Shown here: piece by piece, positions 9,112 through 17,759 of the stretch
Layout of the letters: each line of letters opens with the position of its first letter
Numbering within the stretch: position 1 is the first letter of the stretch
Source of the DNA: Shewanella psychropiezotolerans
Lineage (GTDB): Bacteria; Pseudomonadota; Gammaproteobacteria; Enterobacterales; Shewanellaceae
NCBI RefSeq assembly: GCF_007197555.1
Contig: NZ_CP041614.1
Span: 3,712,001 to 3,776,000 of the forward strand
Length of the DNA: 64,000 nucleotides
Direction: 5' to 3'
Program-made: the position numbers and the translations under genes
The notes under the pieces: generated by a model
What the model saw: only the letters and a program-made list of their open reading frames with translations
Database searches by the model: none
What the model was told of the DNA's origin: nothing

Positions 9112-11181
9112 TTAAACACCTGTAGATTTAACGAGTCCTCGATGATCGAGTGGCGCAACACCTGCATCGATTCGAACTTTAGTGGCGACACCATCGATGC
9201 TAAAACCGTCTTGCTGCTCAATATAGGGCGTGTCGATACCGTCTAGGTAAGCGACTTCGATAGTGTCACGACCTTGACCTGCTGCAAGGTAGTATGCCTT
9301 GTCGCTTGAAGCTTTAAGACGCGCCTCGGAGATCACTTCGGCAAAATCTTGCATTGGGTTAGCAATGCCCGCATTGGTATCGGCACCTTTAACCGAACTA
9401 GACTTGATGATCTGGGTCAAGGTACGCTTAAGGTTAGGAGGACACAGCACAAATTCTGGCATGATGTTAAGCGCGCGCGGGTTCTTACCGCCTGTAGTTT
9501 GGCTCTCCATTAGCTCAGCCAGCACACCTAGCACTTCGACACTTGGCGCACCGCCGCCCAAGTTGCCATGTTCGGCATGAAACAGCGTTTTACCATCGGC
9601 CATTTTGGGGTTACCGGTTAAGATTGCAAACACCAGATCACCGATAGTGCCTTTTGCTGCCATCCCCATTTTCATAGGGATTGATGTGAGCATATCCATA
9701 TCATCATTGATGATGCACTGACGAGTGATAGAGAAAATTTCACCATAAGTGGCCAGCGCAATATCGGCACCTTTATCACCTAAAGTGATGTACTTATATT
9801 CAGCCCCTTCACGTACTTGGCGCAAACTGCCGAACTCTTCTAAGCCCACACGCTTGGAAACTTTAAAGTCTCCAAGTTGGCCTTTTTTAGTGAAGCGCTC
9901 AAAGGTTTCTTGGGCCATTTCCCAGCCTTGTAGCACCGATTTATTGGCGACATCAAGTAAGATGTTGCCAAAATCCGATGAGCTGTGAGTAAACGCCAGG
10001 CCTACCATCTGCATCTGGTTGAGCCCCGCAATGCCAATACCACGATCGGCAAGAGAAGCACGGGCTAACTCTTTCAAGTTATAGCTTGAGTAACCATTAT
10101 CTTTTTCAGCTTTAACCTGGCCAGCACGCGCCATCAAATGCGCACTGATAGAGTCCCCCACTAAATTGCCGTTACCAGAATGAATAATCACACTTTGAGG
10201 CTGGGGCGCTGCTGGATCTGTATTTTGGCCAAGAGCAGCTAAAATTTTGTCTTTAGCACCTGAAGCATCTATTGTCGCATCGGCAATACAGGTATTCTTT
10301 AATTCTCCAAACTGAGGAAACGAAGCAAACGCCGCATTAATTCCGTCAATTCGCTCTTTATTCATCGTTGCCGCAGCGGCAGAGATATCAGCTTGTGAGG
10401 GTTGATTTAGTGCAGGGGTCGCGGGAGTTGGCGTATTGGTAGCACCTGGATTATTACCCTGTGGTGCAAACAGGTTTTTTAGAGCTTCTGGCATATTGGT
10501 AAAATCCTTCAGTCGTTTCGAACTTAGTGATGCTGCCATCTGCAGCGGATCGGTTAATGTGTCTGCAAAGCCTTTTTCAACAGCCTCGCTACCAGTGAGC
10601 CAAGTTTCACTGGCGAGTAAGCTATGGAGATCATCATCGCTGAGCCCTGTTTTTTGCGCATAGGCTCCAATCAGGTTGCTTTCGACCTTATCGAGCAGAT
10701 CGGCATATTTGCGCATATCGTCGGCATCACCTAAGGTGCCACCCCAAGGTTTATGCACCATCATCATGGCGTTCTCTGGCATGATGACCTCATCGAATGC
10801 CATGGCGACAACTGATGCCATAGAGGCAGCAAGCCCATCGATATAGCATACCTTTTGCGCCGGATGACCCTTGATGATGTTGTAAATCGCCATGCCTTCA
10901 AATACATCGCCACCCGGACTATGGATTCTGGCAGTGATTGAGCTCACTTTGCCTAGAGCCTGCAGATCTTGGGCAAACTGCTTAGCGGTAATACCCCATC
11001 CACCAATCTCGTCGTAGATCATCAACTCAACATGACCATTTTGGGCTTTTAACTGATACCAGTTTTTATCAGGGACCGACTGATCATTAATCGCCTTGCT
11101 GGCCATGCCTTGCGGCGCGGTTAGCATTGCGCTTGTCGGCATTGCCGCGAGCATTGCTGTTGCTAGTATTGTTTGTTTCAC
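9112..11181 (-). CDS. ClpP-like prohead protease fused to major capsid protein
   Basis: One protein of about 689 aa joins two head functions. Residues about 30-220 form a ClpP/S49-type protease with a catalytic Ser in GLAASMASVVAMA and His in AMMMVHKPWGG. After a Pro/Asn/Thr-rich linker (NNPGATNTPTPATPALNQP) and a scaffold-like helix, residues about 390-690 form the capsid domain (GDKGADIALATYGEIFSITR, LNIMPEFVLCPPNLKRTL). The protease probably frees the shell protein during assembly. A GTG at 11181 has GGAG nine bases upstream and is preferred over TTG 11196 or ATG 11106; it overlaps the portal gene by 95 bases. This fused architecture is known in some tailed phages. Confidence 0.88.
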   Translation of the reverse strand: MKQTILATAMLAAMPTSAMLTAPQGMASKAINDQSVPDKNWYQLKAQNGHVELMIYDEIGGWGITAKQFAQDLQALGKVSSITARIHSPGGDVFEGMAIYNIIKGHPAQKVCYIDGLAASMASVVAMAFDEVIMPENAMMMVHKPWGGTLGDADDMRKYADLLDKVESNLIGAYAQKTGLSDDDLHSLLASETWLTGSEAVEKGFADTLTDPLQMAASLSSKRLKDFTNMPEALKNLFAPQGNNPGATNTPTPATPALNQPSQADISAAAATMNKERIDGINAAFASFPQFGELKNTCIADATIDASGAKDKILAALGQNTDPAAPQPQSVIIHSGNGNLVGDSISAHLMARAGQVKAEKDNGYSSYNLKELARASLADRGIGIAGLNQMQMVGLAFTHSSSDFGNILLDVANKSVLQGWEMAQETFERFTKKGQLGDFKVSKRVGLEEFGSLRQVREGAEYKYITLGDKGADIALATYGEIFSITRQCIINDDMDMLTSIPMKMGMAAKGTIGDLVFAILTGNPKMADGKTLFHAEHGNLGGGAPSVEVLGVLAELMESQTTGGKNPRALNIMPEFVLCPPNLKRTLTQIIKSSSVKGADTNAGIANPMQDFAEVISEARLKASSDKAYYLAAGQGRDTIEVAYLDGIDTPYIEQQDGFSIDGVATKVRIDAGVAPLDHRGLVKSTGV

Positions 11182-12652
11182 TGTTAGGTTCTCCAAGTGA
11201 AGGATCAGGGTCGTTGGCTGTCACCATGTTGTTGTCGCGGTTATACTCCACCTCGCGTTTACGCTGGCGTTTCACTTCCGCAGGATTTCGGCCCCGGGCT
11301 CGTGCCCACTCGGCCTCGGTTGCCGCATTACCGGCTATCATCATTTCCCACCCCTCAGCCTCTTTCCTAGGGTCTATCCAAGGCATAGTTGGGCCGTAAT
11401 AAACACCATCAAAAAGGGTGTTGATATCGAGGTCTACAGGCAGAATTAGTGGGTCAACTTTATTTAGCTGCTCCATCTTGAGCCAGTTTCGATAAACAGG
11501 TCTGGACCACCCGGCACAAAACCATTGCTGCATGATGCGGTTTGATTCGTCTTGCTCTACTAGCTCTTGGCGCTGACTGGAATAACTTCCCTTATAATCC
11601 CGGGCAATAGAGGAATAACTACCACTAGTACCCGCCGCCGCGGCTTTCATCTGACCATTACGAAAATCAACCAGATGAACATTGGGGCGATTAGACTCGA
11701 GAGTGTCGATGTCTTCACCTGGTGCCAGAGTTGTAGTCATGCCCGGACCAAATTTTATATCTTGGGTCTTTTCTCCCTCAGGATTAAACAGATCAGGGGA
11801 CCCACGCTTGATAACAAAGGCTAATGCCGCCGAGATCCGCGCCGCAACCCGCTCCGACTCTTCATAGTCTTTGATATCTGCCAGGCGAGTCATAATGCCG
11901 TGAAACAAGCTAATGCCACGTAGCTGGTGCAGACGCTTAAACAAACCAAGGTGCAACATCTTAGCTTTAGGGACTTGCTTCGTTTTATAACGAAAGCCTT
12001 TCTGATCTGCGGGGTGATCGAGCAATACATGGTAATTAACCACCTGGCCCCAACCATTCACCTCAAACCCTTGTCTGATCCGCTTAGCGATATCATTAAG
12101 TTCATAAGGAATAAAATCAGGCTCTAACGCTTCTATAGAGTAAGGCGTTCCCTGCTCGTTGGGATGAATGAGCTTAGGGACTTTACCAAGTACATGCTGA
12201 CCAAATACCTCCCCATCTCGTAATGCTGTGCGCAACGCTAAACGCTCAAGTTCGGGTCGAGAATAACGACCTGTAACATCTGGTTTTAGAGACCAGTTAC
12301 CGAAACGGCGTTGCAATTCATTAGCAAAGTCATCAAGAATATTCCCTTCAAGATCACGAGGCTGAGGCTCTACGACTATTCCTTGAGCCCCCACAACTCG
12401 CTCCTCCATTCGATCAAGAATACCGATGCTGAGATCATGATTCTCATCTAACCAGCGAGCCTGCTCACGCAAGCTTTTACCTGCAGCAAATACAGCTTGG
12501 TTAGCCCCTCTTCCCTCTTTTTTAGCCTTGTGAGTTCGACTAGACTTTGCAGCTTCATAGCCTTTTATCGCATCAAAGCTTTGTTGTGCAGCTTCTCTAT
12601 TTAATGCCCACCTTGGCGAGATATGAGAAATAGCATTATTTATCCAGCTCAT
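11087..12652 (-). CDS. Phage portal protein (lambda gpB family)
   Basis: A 521-aa protein of the lambda-type portal family, forming the dodecameric channel through which DNA is packaged. Typical features are MSWINNAISHISPRWALNRE at the start, LREQARWLDENHDLSIGILD in the N-terminal part, KMLHLGLFKRLHQLRGIS in the centre and DYKGSYSSQRQELVEQ late in the core. The C-terminus is long, polar and Asn/Arg-rich, and overlaps the start of the protease-capsid gene. It lies 32 bases downstream of gpW in the packaging-head operon. Confidence 0.92.
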   Translation of the reverse strand: MSWINNAISHISPRWALNREAAQQSFDAIKGYEAAKSSRTHKAKKEGRGANQAVFAAGKSLREQARWLDENHDLSIGILDRMEERVVGAQGIVVEPQPRDLEGNILDDFANELQRRFGNWSLKPDVTGRYSRPELERLALRTALRDGEVFGQHVLGKVPKLIHPNEQGTPYSIEALEPDFIPYELNDIAKRIRQGFEVNGWGQVVNYHVLLDHPADQKGFRYKTKQVPKAKMLHLGLFKRLHQLRGISLFHGIMTRLADIKDYEESERVAARISAALAFVIKRGSPDLFNPEGEKTQDIKFGPGMTTTLAPGEDIDTLESNRPNVHLVDFRNGQMKAAAAGTSGSYSSIARDYKGSYSSQRQELVEQDESNRIMQQWFCAGWSRPVYRNWLKMEQLNKVDPLILPVDLDINTLFDGVYYGPTMPWIDPRKEAEGWEMMIAGNAATEAEWARARGRNPAEVKRQRKREVEYNRDNNMVTANDPDPSLGEPNSETNNTSNSNARGNADKRNANRAARHGQQGD

Positions 12653-12684
12653 TATTTTTCCTTAAAACATTGCTCAAGAATGGC

Positions 12685-12888
12685 TTAGAACTGAGCCTGA
12701 CCAAAGCCGCCATTAGGGCGAGAATATGCTGAAACTCGACGCTCCCACTCCATACGACCTTTCCTGATTTGTTCCAGATCTTCCATTCCCATGGTTTTGC
12801 CGTTAACCACTACCGTTTTGCCATCAAGCACATCCAGTTCAGCTACGACATATGCATCTACCATTTTTTTTGCTAATGCTTGGCTCAT
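12685..12888 (-). CDS. gpW-like head-tail joining protein
   Basis: A 67-aa protein whose ATG overlaps the stop of the large terminase (ATGA, 12885-12888). Size, position and sequence fit the lambda gpW family, which plugs into the portal to allow tail attachment: a helix-rich N-terminus (MSQALAKKMVDAYVVAELDVL), then NGKTMGMEDLEQIRKGRMEW and a short tail. The order terminase-gpW-portal is conserved in lambdoid phages. Confidence 0.85.
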   Translation of the reverse strand: MSQALAKKMVDAYVVAELDVLDGKTVVVNGKTMGMEDLEQIRKGRMEWERRVSAYSRPNGGFGQAQF

Positions 12889-14876
12889 AGCCAGCCTCCT
12901 GTGCCTGTATCACCCAGCCAGTTATTGGTTTGAGTTGAACGTGATTCTGAATGGGGTTTTTCCGACTCGAATTGAACGCTTTGTTCATCATCGGTATCGT
13001 TGGTTGCGGCAATATTATCTTTGGCCATTTTGTCTAAATCGATGCCGAAGCGTTCCATGGCGATATATAGAGCTGCTAAGGCATAAACCAAACAATCAAG
13101 TGCTTCGTTGCGCCTGCCACCAGCATCCCAGCGATAAACCGTGCGTCCATTCCTGCGAACCGCTATTTTTCGCTCAGCAGTAAGCTGCTGCAGTTCAACA
13201 TCATCACAAATGGATTCATTGAGAGGCAGATGAATAGCCCCGGGTTTACGAACGTACTGATCGGGCGCGATACGAAGCATCGACATAATCAGCTCTTTGG
13301 CGTTGTCGGTACCGACTTCTGTCAGATAGACGCCCTTGTTATTTCTCTTGCGAGGAAAATTAGCGATTGGCTTGCCATAGACGTTGGCCCCCTTGATGGG
13401 TATGACCCGCATAGGACCAAGCTTTTTACTCATGGCATAAACAGTATCGGTATAATGACCGCCACTGTCCCAACCAACGAGCCCCAGTTCTAAACGCACA
13501 CCATCAGCGCGAATATAGCTTTGCTGCAAACGTTCAGTGACTTTATCCAGCAATACTTGGCTAGCGGGATCCCCATAGAGAATAAATCTATCGACTAAAC
13601 AACACTCTTTACCGGGTCCCCATCCCCAGATGCGACCTTCATAACGATCATCTTGGGTATCCACACCGACAGTGAGATACACCACCCAATCAGGGACTTT
13701 GTTTTCAGGGTACATTTCCCGGCGCCGAGATAAATCTTCCCACTCTAAACGCTCACCATTGTCAGCATCCCAAGGCTCACCCAGTTTCGTATTCACGAAA
13801 GTCTTTAGTTTTTCTTGATCACCTCGACACTTAAGAAAGTCTTTAACCAATTTCGCCCAGGTCGTTAGCGGGTTATAGGCAGACCAGATATAAACAGCGA
13901 TATTATCTGGGGTGGCACATTCAATGCCGTCAGTATCAAAGAAGCTAAGAAAGTCTTTTGTCTTAAGCCCTGTTTTTTCACATATCCACATCGCATCAGC
14001 ATGCTCTTGCATTGCCATTAGTGATGCGTTTTCTATTACGCAGCCATTATGCTCACAGCAGTAATAAGCAGATTCAGGCTTACCTATAGGCCACTTAATC
14101 CCAAATGGCTCTGTTTTACCGCCAAACTTCAAACTCTGGCGTTCGTCACAATGTGGGCAAGGCAACATAAATCGAAAGTGATAAGGGCTTTCACTGCAGG
14201 CTTTCTCTATCTGACATTCGCCCAATACCTTAGGGGTTGAGCCCCGAATAGATTTTGGAAATGCCGACAACTCAAAACGAGTGTCACCTAAAGTGGTGGC
14301 ATTACCTTCTTTTTCGATATCAGCAAGAAAAGCGGCGAGCTCATCATAGATACATTCATCAACTGAGATTTCACGATAGTTTGCAGCTGCAGTACCACCA
14401 CGAACATGTAAGGTTTTACCATTGGTAAAGAACTTGGTGTCTAAAGTGCTGTCACGGTGTTTCTTACCCAACCAAGGAGCCAACTTGCGCCAAATAGGAA
14501 TATCTCTGATTGCAGACTCAACATGAGCCTTCATAAACTTTTTAGCCAAACCATCGGTTGGCTGATAGATCACTGAGTTTCGTTTCTTGTGTTCGATCTT
14601 GTAGGCCGTGTTGGCCATAAGCATCTTGGTATAGCCCACCCGCGCCGATTTCATGAAATTCAGCGTGGTGATCTGGTCGTTCCCCATGGCATTGAGAATG
14701 CCAACCTGAAACGGTAATGAAGTCCAGCGACCTTCTGAGTAACTGCTCTCAGATGACATATAAAAATGCTGATCAGCATATTCACTGCAAGTGAGTAATG
14801 GTGGCCTATAGAATGAACGTAGCCCAGCCGATATCGCCGCTTTCAGACTCTTAATCTGTGCTGGCGAGATACTCAT
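12885..14876 (-). CDS. Terminase large subunit (lambda GpA family)
   Basis: The DNA-packaging motor (663 aa). The N-terminal ATPase half contains YADQHFYMSSESSYSEGRW, the fold-typical KSARVGYTKMLMANTAYKIE (Walker A-like segment) and VDECIYDELAAFLADIEKEG (Walker B). A C4 zinc-like cluster (PCPHCDERQSL, CCEHNGCV) is in the middle. The nuclease half carries LTVGVDTQDDRYEGRIWGWG and VGWDSGGHYTDTVYAMSKKL, typical of GpA. The start overlaps the frameshifted tail of the small terminase by 26 bases. Confidence 0.94.
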   Translation of the reverse strand: MSISPAQIKSLKAAISAGLRSFYRPPLLTCSEYADQHFYMSSESSYSEGRWTSLPFQVGILNAMGNDQITTLNFMKSARVGYTKMLMANTAYKIEHKKRNSVIYQPTDGLAKKFMKAHVESAIRDIPIWRKLAPWLGKKHRDSTLDTKFFTNGKTLHVRGGTAAANYREISVDECIYDELAAFLADIEKEGNATTLGDTRFELSAFPKSIRGSTPKVLGECQIEKACSESPYHFRFMLPCPHCDERQSLKFGGKTEPFGIKWPIGKPESAYYCCEHNGCVIENASLMAMQEHADAMWICEKTGLKTKDFLSFFDTDGIECATPDNIAVYIWSAYNPLTTWAKLVKDFLKCRGDQEKLKTFVNTKLGEPWDADNGERLEWEDLSRRREMYPENKVPDWVVYLTVGVDTQDDRYEGRIWGWGPGKECCLVDRFILYGDPASQVLLDKVTERLQQSYIRADGVRLELGLVGWDSGGHYTDTVYAMSKKLGPMRVIPIKGANVYGKPIANFPRKRNNKGVYLTEVGTDNAKELIMSMLRIAPDQYVRKPGAIHLPLNESICDDVELQQLTAERKIAVRRNGRTVYRWDAGGRRNEALDCLVYALAALYIAMERFGIDLDKMAKDNIAATNDTDDEQSVQFESEKPHSESRSTQTNNWLGDTGTGGWL

Positions 14877-15383
14877 CTAATAGTCCTTCCATTTCGCCTG
14901 CTAAATCAGCGCAGAGGTTTTGCCCAGTGATCACCTCTGACTTGATAGAATCAATCATCTTCTCGGGGTATCGGGAAATTTACGTTTTATCTGCAAGGGA
15001 ATTTGATCGAGTATCGGTGCAATCTGAGCAGCAATTTTTGACAGAAAAAAGGTAGAGAACAAAACCTCTACCACCTCTTTACGATCTTTTTCATTTTTCA
15101 GCTCTTGGCCATCGGCTTGCGCCTTGGTAAGCCGATATCGTTCATAGTCAATATTGGGCTTTTCTGGGTCGAAGTCATCAAGGGATGACTGTTGTTTTTT
15201 ACGCTCATTACCGACTCGGTTAGCAACCACATCGGCTACTGTATATAGACGCTCACGGCCCCTTTTACTATGAATAGGTACCGCCCATTTATCGAAAGCG
15301 GTGGTGCTGATCCCCAGGCTTTTACACAAGTCAGATTTATTGAGTAATACAGGCTCAACCTCTTTTGCAGTAATACGAGCCAT
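14851..15383 (-). pseudogene. Terminase small subunit (Nu1-like), frameshifted
   Basis: The open frame gives 142 aa: an N-terminal winged-helix-like DNA-binding part (LLNKSDLCKSLGISTTAFDKWAV) and a helix, then a sudden end after KRKFPDTPRR. In the adjacent frame the protein continues as PEKMIDSIKSEV and NLCADLAGEMEG down to a stop at 14851, overlapping the start of the large subunit. Restoring one C in the C4 run at 14965-14968 gives 177 aa, close to lambda Nu1 (181 aa). The break is therefore most likely a one-base sequencing deletion; a recent mutation or programmed shift is possible. Nu1 recognises the packaging site and recruits GpA. Confidence 0.82.
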
Positions 15384-15392
15384 AGTTACACC

Positions 15393-15644
15393 TTAAGTAT
15401 CTTCTTGTTCCAACTTATCCATTTTTGCTTTAATTAATTGTGTCTCTAACTCATGCAATTCTGTATCACGTCTGTTTCTTGCAGCCTGGTAAATCCAGTT
15501 GATCACGAAGGTCAACACCGCGAACAATATGCCAATCCATAGCGCTATATGATTCACTGATACGGCTCCCCCTGCAGCGGTGGTAAAAGAGGCTCCATAG
15601 GCCGCAGTTGATAATACTTTTTGCACATTTGGATCATTAATCAT
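15393..15644 (-). CDS. Probable phage holin (83 aa)
   Basis: A small protein with an N-terminal Ala/Gly-rich weakly hydrophobic stretch (VLSTAAYGASFTTAAGGAVS), one clear membrane segment (IALWIGILFAVLTFVINWIY) and a strongly charged C-terminus (RNRRDTELHELETQLIKAK). This is the usual layout of class II-type phage holins. It overlaps the Rz1 gene by eight bases and precedes the terminase, completing the lysis cassette. No exact holin family can be assigned by eye. Confidence 0.72.
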   Translation of the reverse strand: MINDPNVQKVLSTAAYGASFTTAAGGAVSVNHIALWIGILFAVLTFVINWIYQAARNRRDTELHELETQLIKAKMDKLEQEDT

Positions 15645-15912
15645 CAGTATGAGCCTCCCACCACTTTCTGAGTCTTAGCCTATCGGTATTACATTTAGCG
15701 ATAATACTAAGCAACAATAAACTGTACTCGAGGTGATCGGCATTAGTCGTAACCTGTTCAAGAGGCAGTTGGCACTCGCTAATCATTTCCATTGGAGGTA
15801 ACACATATTCTGTCTGAGTGGTGGTCACGGCGCGCACAATTAGCGGCTTGCTTGAGCAACCTGGCAGCATCAATAGGCAAAGGAGTATTGGCCCAATCAT
15901 TAACTTGATCAT
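15637..15912 (-). CDS. Rz1/LysC-like outer-membrane spanin lipoprotein
   Basis: A 91-aa protein with a signal peptide and lipobox ending LCLLMLPGC, so it should be lipid-anchored in the outer membrane. The body contains TTTQTEYVLPP and CQLP, very like P2 LysC and other o-spanins. Its first 134 bases lie inside the 3' part of the Rz-like gene in another frame, the classic nested Rz/Rz1 layout. With Rz it would fuse inner and outer membranes in the last lysis step. Confidence 0.82.
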   Translation of the reverse strand: MIKLMIGPILLCLLMLPGCSSKPLIVRAVTTTQTEYVLPPMEMISECQLPLEQVTTNADHLEYSLLLLSIIAKCNTDRLRLRKWWEAHTDD

Positions 15913-16258
15913 TCTTGGAGTTCCTTAACCTATCCAGCTGTTTTGATTGTTGGTAAAAGGCAGTTTCAATCTCATTTTTAGCCTGATAATTTTCAATATT
16001 TAGAACCGATATTCGTTGGGCCTCTTGCCTTAAGCGTTCTTTTTCAACTTCGGCTTTCCTGACGTTCTCAGCCATGAAGTTCAAATCGGTCTGTAAAACG
16101 GCTTTGGCTAACGAGAGCGTTTCAATTTCACTTTCTTTAATGGCAACTTCTGAACGGACCAGAGAAAGGGAAACTCCTAGTAGGACGATCGCTATAATTA
16201 AAAACGCAATGATATACAGGTGAAATCGACCACCTGCGGATAGCAGCTGTCTCAACAT
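15779..16258 (-). CDS. Rz/LysB-like inner-membrane spanin
   Basis: A protein of about 159 aa with one N-terminal membrane segment (LYIIAFLIIAIVLLGVSLSL) and a long periplasmic coiled coil rich in Glu/Lys/Gln, ending with the LysB-like DQVNDWANTPLPIDAARLLK. The ATG at 16258 has GAGGAG seven bases upstream and is preferred to TTG 16261. It overlaps the lysozyme gene upstream and contains the start of Rz1. Function as i-spanin follows from architecture and context. Confidence 0.85.
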   Translation of the reverse strand: MLRQLLSAGGRFHLYIIAFLIIAIVLLGVSLSLVRSEVAIKESEIETLSLAKAVLQTDLNFMAENVRKAEVEKERLRQEAQRISVLNIENYQAKNEIETAFYQQSKQLDRLRNSKNDQVNDWANTPLPIDAARLLKQAANCARRDHHSDRICVTSNGND

Positions 16259-16739
16259 CAATTAACTCCTCTAAACAAATTTTCCTTTCTGCTTCACGGC
16301 GCCGTATTAATCCAGGTAATTTTTTACTATCGGCATAGACCCAACGTGATAGCTCATTACAAGCCCCAACTCTATCTGCTGCTAAAAGCTTGCGACGAAG
16401 CGTTGAATCTCTGAAAGCCCCAGGCCCAACGTTATAGATAAAACTGAGATACGCTGCATGTTCACCGTCAGTGAGCATCACCGGATGTGATAACCGTAGA
16501 AGTTGCCTATCGAACTTAGCTAAGTCTTTGGCGAATAACTCTAGACACTGCTGCTCACTGAAAAATTGACGATGCTCTAGCTCTGGGCCTGTGTGGCCAT
16601 AACACGCAGTAAGAATGCCAACTGGATCAACATAAGTTTCCAAGACTCGTCCCTCGAAAGGAGCCACTAAAGTTGTCCCGGCAAAAACGGCTACCGAGGC
16701 TAAACCAAATGCCGCAAGTTTTTGGGATAGATTCATCAT
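16137..16739 (-). CDS. SAR endolysin, phage lysozyme (R21-like)
   Basis: A GH24 lysozyme that cleaves peptidoglycan at lysis. The Ala/Gly/Ser-rich N-terminal hydrophobic stretch (AAFGLASVAVFAGTTLVAPF) looks like a signal-anchor-release segment. The E-8aa-D-5aa-T catalytic triad is intact: E29, D38 and T44 in FEGRVLETYVDPVGILT, followed by ACYGHTG. GLIRRREAERKICLEEL is the usual C-terminus. R21-type enzymes end here near residue 165, but this frame runs on for about 40 residues inside Rz. One missing G near 16268 would give a natural TGATG junction with Rz, so the extension may be an artefact. Confidence 0.88.
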   Translation of the reverse strand: MMNLSQKLAAFGLASVAVFAGTTLVAPFEGRVLETYVDPVGILTACYGHTGPELEHRQFFSEQQCLELFAKDLAKFDRQLLRLSHPVMLTDGEHAAYLSFIYNVGPGAFRDSTLRRKLLAADRVGACNELSRWVYADSKKLPGLIRRREAERKICLEELIDVETAAIRRWSISPVYHCVFNYSDRPTRSFPFSGPFRSCH

Positions 16740-16771
16740 TAACTCACTAGAATTAGTAGGCCTTAACGAGG

Positions 16772-17107
16772 CTAAGCAGAAGCAGTTAAACCAAGTAGAG
16801 CTATGTCATGATCAACACCTTCTTGATAAACAATTTTGAGGTCGAGCTTTTTAGCTAGGGCTTTCTCAGCCAGCGCTCCATCCGAGAGATCCCAACCATC
16901 AAGTACGTATATCTCATCAGCGCACATCAACATGGGAATGCAGATCTGCATATATTCAGCTTCACTCAGACCAGCTGGGAGTATTGCTGGGTTAAGTACA
17001 ATTTTGCCTAATTCTTTCTGAACATCAGCAGCGAGATTAAACGCCAAACGATTGCAATCGACCAAACCTGACATTGGCCCGGCAATATAAACCTTGCTAC
17101 GAAACAT
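16772..17107 (-). CDS. DUF4406-type protein (deoxyribosyltransferase-like fold)
   Basis: A protein of 111 aa from the ATG at 17107, which has an AGGTGG motif just upstream. MFRSKVYIAGPMSGLVDCNR and the later ADEIYVLDGWDLSDGALAE match the DUF4406 family, related in fold to nucleoside 2-deoxyribosyltransferases. Such genes are common in phages and are proposed to act on nucleotides or DNA modification, with no settled function. It is the first gene of the lysis/late block, read toward the lysozyme. Confidence 0.7.
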   Translation of the reverse strand: MFRSKVYIAGPMSGLVDCNRLAFNLAADVQKELGKIVLNPAILPAGLSEAEYMQICIPMLMCADEIYVLDGWDLSDGALAEKALAKKLDLKIVYQEGVDHDIALLGLTASA

Positions 17108-17127
17108 AAACCCACCTAGCAACAGGC

Positions 17128-17154
17128 AAAAAAATAGCTCCTAAAAAGGAGCTA
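17128..17154 (-). terminator. Intrinsic terminator of the UmuD-like gene
   Basis: The arms TAGCTCC (17135-17141) and GGAGCTA (17148-17154) flank a six-base loop. On the minus strand a run of seven U follows (17134-17128). It lies between the SOS-controlled gene and the late genes, so late transcription must start below it or pass it by antitermination. Confidence 0.82.
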
Positions 17155-17310
17155 CGAAGCGAGAGACCGATTGAAATAGCTGAAACAGAGCAATAACAAG
17201 CTTAGCTAAATATACCCATTTAGAAGGGGATTAAAAAGGTAATAAACGACCGAAAAACGGTAACAATCGACCCAAAATGTTAAATACCCTAGCCTTGTAT
17301 TCAATAGTTA

Positions 17311-17724
17311 TCAGTTAAGTGATAACTCTTCAATTTTAACTGGGCGATGACAGCGAACCGAACGAATTACCACTCCCTTAACTACAAACTCATCGAACTC
17401 TTGAATCGTAATAGAGCTTGAGCTGCCAGGATCGGAATATAGAACCCGATACTTCGTATTTATAAGAGTGGAGATCAATTCACCATTCAGTTCAGCAACG
17501 ACCAAATCATTACAAACAACACTCTTCGACTGGTCAACAACAAGCAAATCACCATCGAATACACCTATATTTTGTAAATCATCTCCTTGAGCCAAATAGA
17601 CTTGAGTCGCAGAAGGAGTTTCAATCAGCAGATCATCTAGATTTAGTGGCTTCTGATAGTAATCTTTAGCTGGACTCTCGAAACCTGTAATGCCGCAGCT
17701 AGCACTAATATTGATAATTCTCAT
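17311..17724 (-). CDS. UmuD-like S24 protein without catalytic residues
   Basis: A 137-aa protein similar to UmuD along its whole length. It keeps a Cys-Gly cleavage-site-like region (SASCGITGFESPAKDY), LNLDDLLIETPSAT and VFDGDLLVVDQS. The catalytic Ser motif GDSM of UmuD reads GDDL here, and the Lys in the GEFTVKKL region is absent (GELISTLI). Self-cleavage should therefore be impossible. No umuC gene is adjacent. The gene has its own SOS box at 17739-17754 and its own terminator, so it is a single-gene SOS unit. It may modulate host polymerase V, host LexA/RecA signalling or the phage switch; this is inference. Confidence 0.78.
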   Translation of the reverse strand: MRIINISASCGITGFESPAKDYYQKPLNLDDLLIETPSATQVYLAQGDDLQNIGVFDGDLLVVDQSKSVVCNDLVVAELNGELISTLINTKYRVLYSDPGSSSSITIQEFDEFVVKGVVIRSVRCHRPVKIEELSLN

Positions 17725-17733
17725 AAACCACCC

Positions 17734-17759
17734 AATGACTGTATATCCGTACAGTCATT
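17734..17759 (-). promoter_or_regulatory. LexA (SOS) box over the UmuD-like gene promoter
   Basis: CTGTATATCCGTACAG at 17739-17754 fits the LexA consensus CTGT-N8-ACAG, within a larger palindrome (AATGACTGTA / TACAGTCATT). On the minus strand a TTTACT -35-like and a TATACA -10-like hexamer are 17 bases apart, and the box covers the spacer and -10. LexA should repress the gene until DNA damage. Confidence 0.88.

Noticed and set aside
14955..14970. Programmed -1 frameshift making two forms of small terminase
   Set aside because: The ACCCCGA tract is not a standard slippery heptamer and similar one-base losses occur in unrelated genes, so an assembly indel is simpler.
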